Shown: piece after piece, positions 58,601 through 64,000 of the stretch
How positions within the stretch are numbered: position 1 is the first letter of the stretch
Layout: every line of letters starts with the position of its first letter
Origin: Parascedosporium putredinis
Lineage: Eukaryota > Ascomycota > Sordariomycetes > Microascales > Microascaceae
Assembly (NCBI GenBank): GCA_949357655.1
Contig: CASHTG010000010.1
Span: 930,001-994,000 of the forward strand
Direction of reading: 5' to 3'
DNA: 64,000 bases
The notes under the pieces: model-generated
Databases searched by the model: none
What the model saw: only the letters and a program-made list of their open reading frames with translations
What the model was told of the DNA's origin: nothing
Program-made: the position numbers and the translations under genes

Positions 58601-61600
58601 CCTCCACTATGTTTTTCATTACTACATCCATTGTCGGGAATGAGTGATGGATCCACGACCAACGTCGTCATGATCGCACTCCCCACTCTACGCCCTTTTA
58701 GATAACCCAAACGGAAAAAAGAAGAGAATGGACGTAAGATTGAAATTCAACATGTGCCGAACCAGCACGGGGCTTTTGCGCTCTCGGCTCCGAGTGGCAA
58801 GCACTTTCATGGCTCACATATCATGCCCTCAACGTCGTGAGGGATCGGCGCCGCAGTTGATCTCATCACTGCCGGTCGCCCGTCACCTCAAGTGCCGTTC
58901 TTCTTCTGCCAAGCTAGCTCGATCCCTTCTCCAAGACGTTGGGAAGCTAATACCGTGATATATCCTATTATCCCATCCATACGGTCAATAATCAAGACGA
59001 AGAGAAAGCATCGAGATGGAGGCTAAAACGGGATCAGAAGAAGGAACGACACGAGTGATCGACCAGGACACAACTTGATTTTGGCTTTCGAAACCTGCCC
59101 CGCCGTTTCTCCGGCCCATCAGCCCCATATTCCCGCCGATTGGCAACTAGCAAAACCATGATTGTCCCGTAGAGCGTAGAGCGTGGAGTGGGCTCCAATG
59201 TCTTCAATGTTGGCTTGGTCGCGAGAAGCGTTAAGAACATAGAATCCGTAACCTATCCAGGAACCAATATGGCCCCGTCGTCTCCTCGAAGAATATACGA
59301 TGCAGTACAAAGATTTCCAATTGTACATGTAGCAAGGAACGCGTGCTAGTTCGTACGCGCGCGCTTTTGAGAGATTGAAATCGGCATGGAGAACATTGAA
59401 CCGAGGAAGGCCCTTATGGGGACACTTTCCCAGTGCGACCAAACTGAAGGAGCTCTCCTCGAGGCTTTTTCTATGCTTTTTTTCTTATCTCTCCTTTGCT
59501 CATAAATTTGCCTCAAAGACCGTTGAGTTCCATAAGATCCGTTAAATTGTTGTTAAGGTAATATCTGTAGTAGTCGTCAAATTTCCTGTTGGTGTAGATT
59601 GTTCCGATTATAGTTCAACGCCGAGCGCCTGACCATGTCAACATGACGGCATCCCGACCCTACCACGGGAGTTCTAGCTTGAGACGCAACCACTTTAACA
59701 TCGAATGCGACCCTTTTCTTTTGGGACTCTTCCGGGTGTTCAATGTTAGCCAAGGGGAGGGGGATCGGAACAGACTGGAGGCTCTAATTGATCTGGGCCC
59801 CTTTGCCCCTTTGCCCCTTCCCCTTTGTCCCCTTTTGGCCTCCCTTTGTTACTTTGAACATCCATTGAATCCACACAACATTGAATGGATTAATCCACCA
59901 TAAATCGTCTATTCGCCCATTATAGACCATCGGATCCGGCCTGTGAGTCGCCAACGGTTAAAGGGGCGGAGGAAAGGCATGACGCCGGCGAAATGATCCT
60001 CTCCCGTTCATCGCATCCATTTGCTCGTGGCTTCTCTCTTTTTTTCTCTTTTTTTTTTTCACTTAGCCGGAACATCAGCGAGCCCGGGTGCGTTGTGGAA
60101 CAGCATTATACTCAATAAGCGAGAAGCGCAAACATTATCCGCCCGGCCTCGGCGGTCTATTCTTCGTAAGGGGGTAGACTTCAATGCTTCCCTAAATGGC
60201 TCTCGTGGCACAGCGGAAGAGCCGCGGTCCGGTGCGCACAAACATGGGCATTCCCACGTAGATGAGGGACGGGAACACGCGACCAACCTCACCTTCCGCG
60301 TGGCTCTGGACGCACGAGCTTCAAGCCCTCCGAGACGACCGGTCTTTCTGTTTCGCATAACTCCAGCCCTGGCATACTCGAAGAGGAAAGAAAAGGAAAA
60401 CCCACGGGGAGGGGTATTTTTCTTTTCTTCCTTTTTTTCCAACGTTTATGTTGAAATGGGATAGGACACCACTGGTTCACTCACTTCCACGCAGTTGTGG
60501 CGAGAGTCTGACTATTACATGGCATTGTGCTCGCATCGCATGGGCGACCTTGAGTCAGTGACCAGCAGCGGCGCCTCGTCACGACGCGAGAAGATGAACC
60601 ACCATATTGCTTCTTAGTGAAATATGGATGCATGAACAGGTTCTAGCCAAAGAAGGAAAGTAAGCTAATTATTGGAGAGCGGGGAGAGCGGGGAGAGAAA
60701 AAGAATTGAAAAGTTTAGAAAAAGAAGGGGGAAAATCGAAAAGGAGGATGTGGGGATCCATCGTTGCGAAACAGCCAGGCGGAGACCGAGATGGATCCTC
60801 TTGTTTCACACTCTGAGCACTTGAAGGCAAAAGGAAATGAAGAAGGGTCTTGGGGAATGTAACACGACGAGGAGATACACTCTTCGTCAACATATTTTTT
60901 TTTCCTTTGGTTTGCGCTCTTCGGTTTTGTCACCTAACCCTCGAATTGTTGTGTGGAATTTGAAGTGCATGTTCATCTGTTCGGGATTGAATCTTTCCAA
61001 ACTGGTTAGAAATCCACGGTTGAGGCGCGGCGCTAATAGATGGAGTGAGTCTGTACCTGCAGATCAGGAACGCATTTGTGCATGGAGCGAATGCCGGCGA
61101 CCTCGTCTCATGAAAGCGCATGGCCAAAGTCTCCGGACTCCCCTCCATTCAATGTCATTGGAATGGATACATGTGCGCACACATCCATGGATGGATATGA
61201 GCTACTAGAAATTGGTGCGCACACGTGCCCACACTGGATTTAATGTCATGGTCCCATTTATATATCAGATCAATGGAAACAATGGAATGCTTGATTCACA
61301 TAAACAGGATCGGCTCTTCCCACGAGTGCAGGTATTGGCACCCTCTGTCTAAGTAAACCAGACCACGTTTCAGCGCTGGGCGGGTCTTCCGTCCTGTTCT
61401 CGATGCGTTTAATGTAGCCGTAGCCATATCGGAAAAGGAGCTCTCCACACACAAGTGCGCGTCCTGGTCCATGATCATCCAAACCCAACACCGGGGCTTA
61501 CGCTTCTCCATGAAAGGGCTAGGAAAGTCTGAACAAGGTGAAATGAAGAGACACGAGACTAGTGGTGAGAGCCTCCTTCTGTTGAGCTGGGACGGGCGTT

Positions 61601-62510
61601 GCATGGCTTTTCTTTTCTTTTTCTTTTCTTCCTCTCCACCACCGTTTTCTCTTCTCATGTCTAGTGTACTCTCGTGGCTAGCCCCCGTCCCCGGCGCCCG
61701 TCAGATGCAATCAATTAGCACGAGTAGCGTAGAGAGGCGTTCCTCAAACCCCGCCCCGTGCGATTCCCACCGTCTGCCGGCGTTCACAGTGGCTTGCTCC
61801 ACACCTAGCACATGTGTAGACGACCATGGATTCCTAAGCTCGGGCGGGGAGCACGAGGCGTGAGCATCACGCATTCAGTGAACGCCCACGAGGGGGTATA
61901 GCAGCTCACTAAGATAGAGGAGGGGACTCTGGATGATTCGTGGGCGTGGTCGCCTCAAGTGGTCTTAGGCCCATCCGTAGCCAACGCCCGCCCATGTGCC
62001 TGTGCCTGTGTCGCGCCACCGTCGCCTGGTTTCCATGCGGTTGGCGAAAAGTAATCACCGATGCCGTCAGGATTGCCAACTCGATAGCAACCTTGACCCT
62101 CTGTCTATGCAAGACGCTTCCGAAGCCAGATGGGAAAATGGCGCCAGCACTCTCACGCGCGTCCCAGCTCGAACAGCTATCGTGCAACTGAGACTTGTGT
62201 TGGCTAACGAACTGACTGGCTGACAGTCTAGATGTCATGTTCCAAGGGTGGTCAGACCCGGCCACTGACATACGGCCTGACTGACTGATGACTCTGGCCA
62301 GACGGTACCGCACCACCGGTTCGTGGGTTTCCGCTGTCGCTGTCATCGCTGTCGTGTCTCGTGCAGACACAAGGGAAACCGCTTCTCTTCCTCTCAGATC
62401 AGGCTTGTTGTCTCTCACGTACGCTCAGCTAGCCTTCCATCTTCCGCGCTCAAAAGCCCGCCCCTGGGTCTTGCCGAGCCTTGCATCAAATATTGATTCC
62501 ATGTTGCCAG
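52674..62510. other. Gene-poor region of about 10 kb
   Basis: The first 700 bases are GA/GC-rich and should hold the glucanase promoter and leader. Beyond that I find no frame with family similarity. Short frames overlap on both strands, and several acidic ones on the minus strand (55023-55289, 55434-55730) arise from CT-rich tracts. Base composition is similar to the gene-bearing parts, so this is not an obvious AT-rich repeat island. Non-coding RNAs, long leaders or fast-evolving small genes may be hidden here. Confidence 0.4.
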
Positions 62511-62533
62511 AAAAAAAAAAAAAAAAAAAAAAA
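62511..62533. repeat. A23 homopolymer
   Basis: Twenty-three consecutive A. It could be the tail of a retroposed sequence, but I see no clear target-site duplication or coding remnant upstream. Confidence 0.75.
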
Positions 62534-63232
62534 GGGCGTAACAGAAATGCGGGAGAGGTTGCGGTGTGCTCTTGGGATAGTCTATCTTGGTGATCAGGTT
62601 GCTCGCGATATGTGCCCTGCGTTTTTCGCCCACTTCCTTACTTGCGTAGTGAACACCATCTCTAACACAAGCAACTGTGAGTGTGTAGTGCGTAGGGAAC
62701 AGATACTTTGTTTCGAGGCGTGGGCCTCTTCAACAAGCAATGATACTGCCCGTTTCTGTGTCCTGATGCGTTTAGAGATTTCGTGGATAAAACCTGGTCC
62801 CTAAGGGCTGCTATGATCGAAGGGCTTTCCTAAGGCCATAGGAGTAAGTAACACGCTTATCGAATTAAGGGATGGAATGGAACCTGTAGACGGGGAGAGG
62901 AAGGGACGGGCCCGACGAGATAGAGAAAGGATTGGAACTGATCAGAGGCACTGCTTGAAGAAATTGGTATATCCGGAGCTTGAAGACGTGTCCCCCTCCA
63001 GAAAAGGCCTTCCCCTATCCTCTCGAGGAGTCCCAGTCGCCATCACCTTCACTCCGAAATAGATGGCACAAACACTTGATATTGCGGCCAGTATGTAGAG
63101 AAACACGCCCCTCACCTATCCACGACGTCTATCCACACAGCTTCAAGAGGGAATGGCCTCTCCCATTGTCAGAGGTAACACAATTCTCTTTCTTTGCTCT
63201 CCCTCCTTCCGCCCATCCCCCTTCACCGACCA
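62534..63232. other. Intergenic region downstream of the last gene
   Basis: Contains the 3' flank of the minus-strand gene at 63233-63889. The plus-strand frame at 62980-63471 mostly runs antisense to that gene and is not supported. Confidence 0.4.
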
Positions 63233-63889
63233 TGCCTCCCACACTCTCCTCTAGGTTCATCGATAATCTCCCACTCATCCTCCGTCACACCACACCTCCT
63301 CTCCCCCAACCCCTCCTCACCCGAGCCCTCCCCACACCCCCAAGCCCTTCGCGCTCCAGCGCACTTCGCACCCTCTCGCCCACCATGGCGTCAATCTCGC
63401 CATCCAGCGCGTCGAGGACCCTGTTCGTCACCGCATGCACCAGAGCCTCGGTCTCCAACCTCGAGTCGTGACCGCGCGAAGAGTCGGTCGCCGGGGACGA
63501 GGTGGAGCCGTCGCGGGAATGGGGTAAGGATTCGTCGCCCACCCGGACCTCGGTGCTGTATGGTCTCGGCGCCCGTCGTCGGCCCGGTTGCGACCGCCTC
63601 CGGGACGGCGGGGCGTGCGCGCGCGGTGGTTTGGTGTCTCTGGTCTGCTTGAGCTGAGGGTCGTAGGGGTGGAGCTTGCCGATGAGGACTCTTGAACTGC
63701 GTCCCTCCGCTCATCCTCGTCGTCGGTGTCTACTTCATCCTCGCGGGTCGCCGTTTGGAAGCGGAGAGGGCCGGCACGCCGGGTTTCCGTGCCTTTGACC
63801 GTCCGTACCGGCCGCGTGGGGTCTCCGACGCCGTAGACGAATTCAAAGGCGACATCTTGGGGAGTCATGCCGCTAAAGATACCGAACAT
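63233..63889 (-). CDS. Unrecognised protein, about 219 aa, frameshifted
   Basis: The likely start is MFGIFSGMTPQDVAFEFVYG at 63889; an in-frame ATG 18 bases upstream (MLPRAAMFG) is an alternative. A folded-looking N-terminus (to about residue 35, VGDPTRPVRTVKGTE) is followed by a long Arg/Pro/Ser-rich, charged, probably disordered middle. A predicted amphipathic helix comes next (RLETEALVHAVTNRVLDALD, then GEIDAMVGERVRSALERE), then a short acidic end EDEWEIIDEPRG. About three one-base losses in G/C runs are needed (one near 63570, two near 63290-63320). I do not recognise the family. Coding status is supported by the charge-balanced helix, the coherent end and strong GC third-position bias. 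Nothing visible shows a function. Confidence 0.5.
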
Positions 63890-64000
63890 TGCAGCTCTTG
63901 GGAGCAACGAATGGGTGGATGGGATGAAGGTATCCGAAGGGTCCGTCCGTCACGCTCTTTTTCGTGCAAGAGTAGGAAGAATGGGCTGCGATATCTACTT
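63890..64000. other. Upstream flank of the last gene
   Basis: Short leader/promoter DNA cut by the window edge. Nothing else seen. Confidence 0.4.

Noticed and set aside
60021..60464. Frame with a signal-peptide-like start (LVASLFFSLFFFHLAG)
   Set aside because: It does not begin with ATG, the hydrophobic start is a T-rich tract, and the remainder has no coherent protein character.
62511..62533. A23 tract considered as the tail of a LINE or processed pseudogene
   Set aside because: No coding remnant upstream and no clear flanking duplication; simple slippage is enough.

Overview
The window looks like nuclear DNA of a filamentous ascomycete, most likely a Sordariomycete. Genes are split by short introns of about 60-120 bp with GT..AG ends and CTAAC-type branch sites. 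Intergenic DNA is rich in CT/GA tracts. The recognisable proteins are typical of Pezizomycotina: a btgC-type GH17 glucanase, an Spt8 SAGA subunit, a BIM1-like GPI protein, an SRR1-domain protein and a PNP-NACHT-ankyrin NLR. No bacterial operon, prophage or CRISPR array is visible.

Layout. 1-118 (-) holds the 5' end of a probable K+/H+ antiporter. About 6 kb without a recognisable gene follows, with one decayed tRNA-like element. 6450-7288 (+) is a small secreted Cys-containing protein; it is tail to tail with a VIT/von Willebrand-A protein at 7823-11282 (-). 14890-18980 (+) is a fungal NLR: purine-nucleoside-phosphorylase-like domain, NACHT, then 14 nearly identical ankyrin units. Next come a phosphotransferase-like gene lacking its N-lobe (19663-20676), a Cys-rich single-pass membrane protein (21112-21929), and two tandem paralogues of a tiny one-TM protein (23019-23309, 24188-24427). 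26371-30324 (+) is a ZNFX1/Hrr1-type helicase with a Cys-rich tail.

After a 5.3 kb gap comes a housekeeping block: BIM1-like protein (35673-36641 +), DOA1/PLAA (38077-40614 +), SRR1-domain protein (41279-42406 +), Spt8 (42754-45196 -), STRAP homologue (46964-48379 +) and GH17 glucanase (50508-52673 -). A gene-poor stretch of about 10.5 kb then leads to an unrecognised gene at 63233-63889 (-).

Almost every longer gene is broken by single-base frameshifts. In every case I could resolve, one or two added bases, usually in a run of G or C, restore a continuous family-typical protein. The pattern points to systematic base loss in the sequence rather than mass pseudogenisation, so gene spans below run across the breaks. 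Adding one base per inferred break makes the spliced lengths divisible by three for nine genes: the NLR, phosphotransferase, Cys-rich membrane protein, BIM1-like, DOA1, SRR1, Spt8, STRAP and GH17 genes. This supports the models.

The biologically most interesting parts are the NLR with its homogenised ankyrin array (candidate allorecognition or immune receptor) and the tandem pair of small membrane proteins of unknown function.
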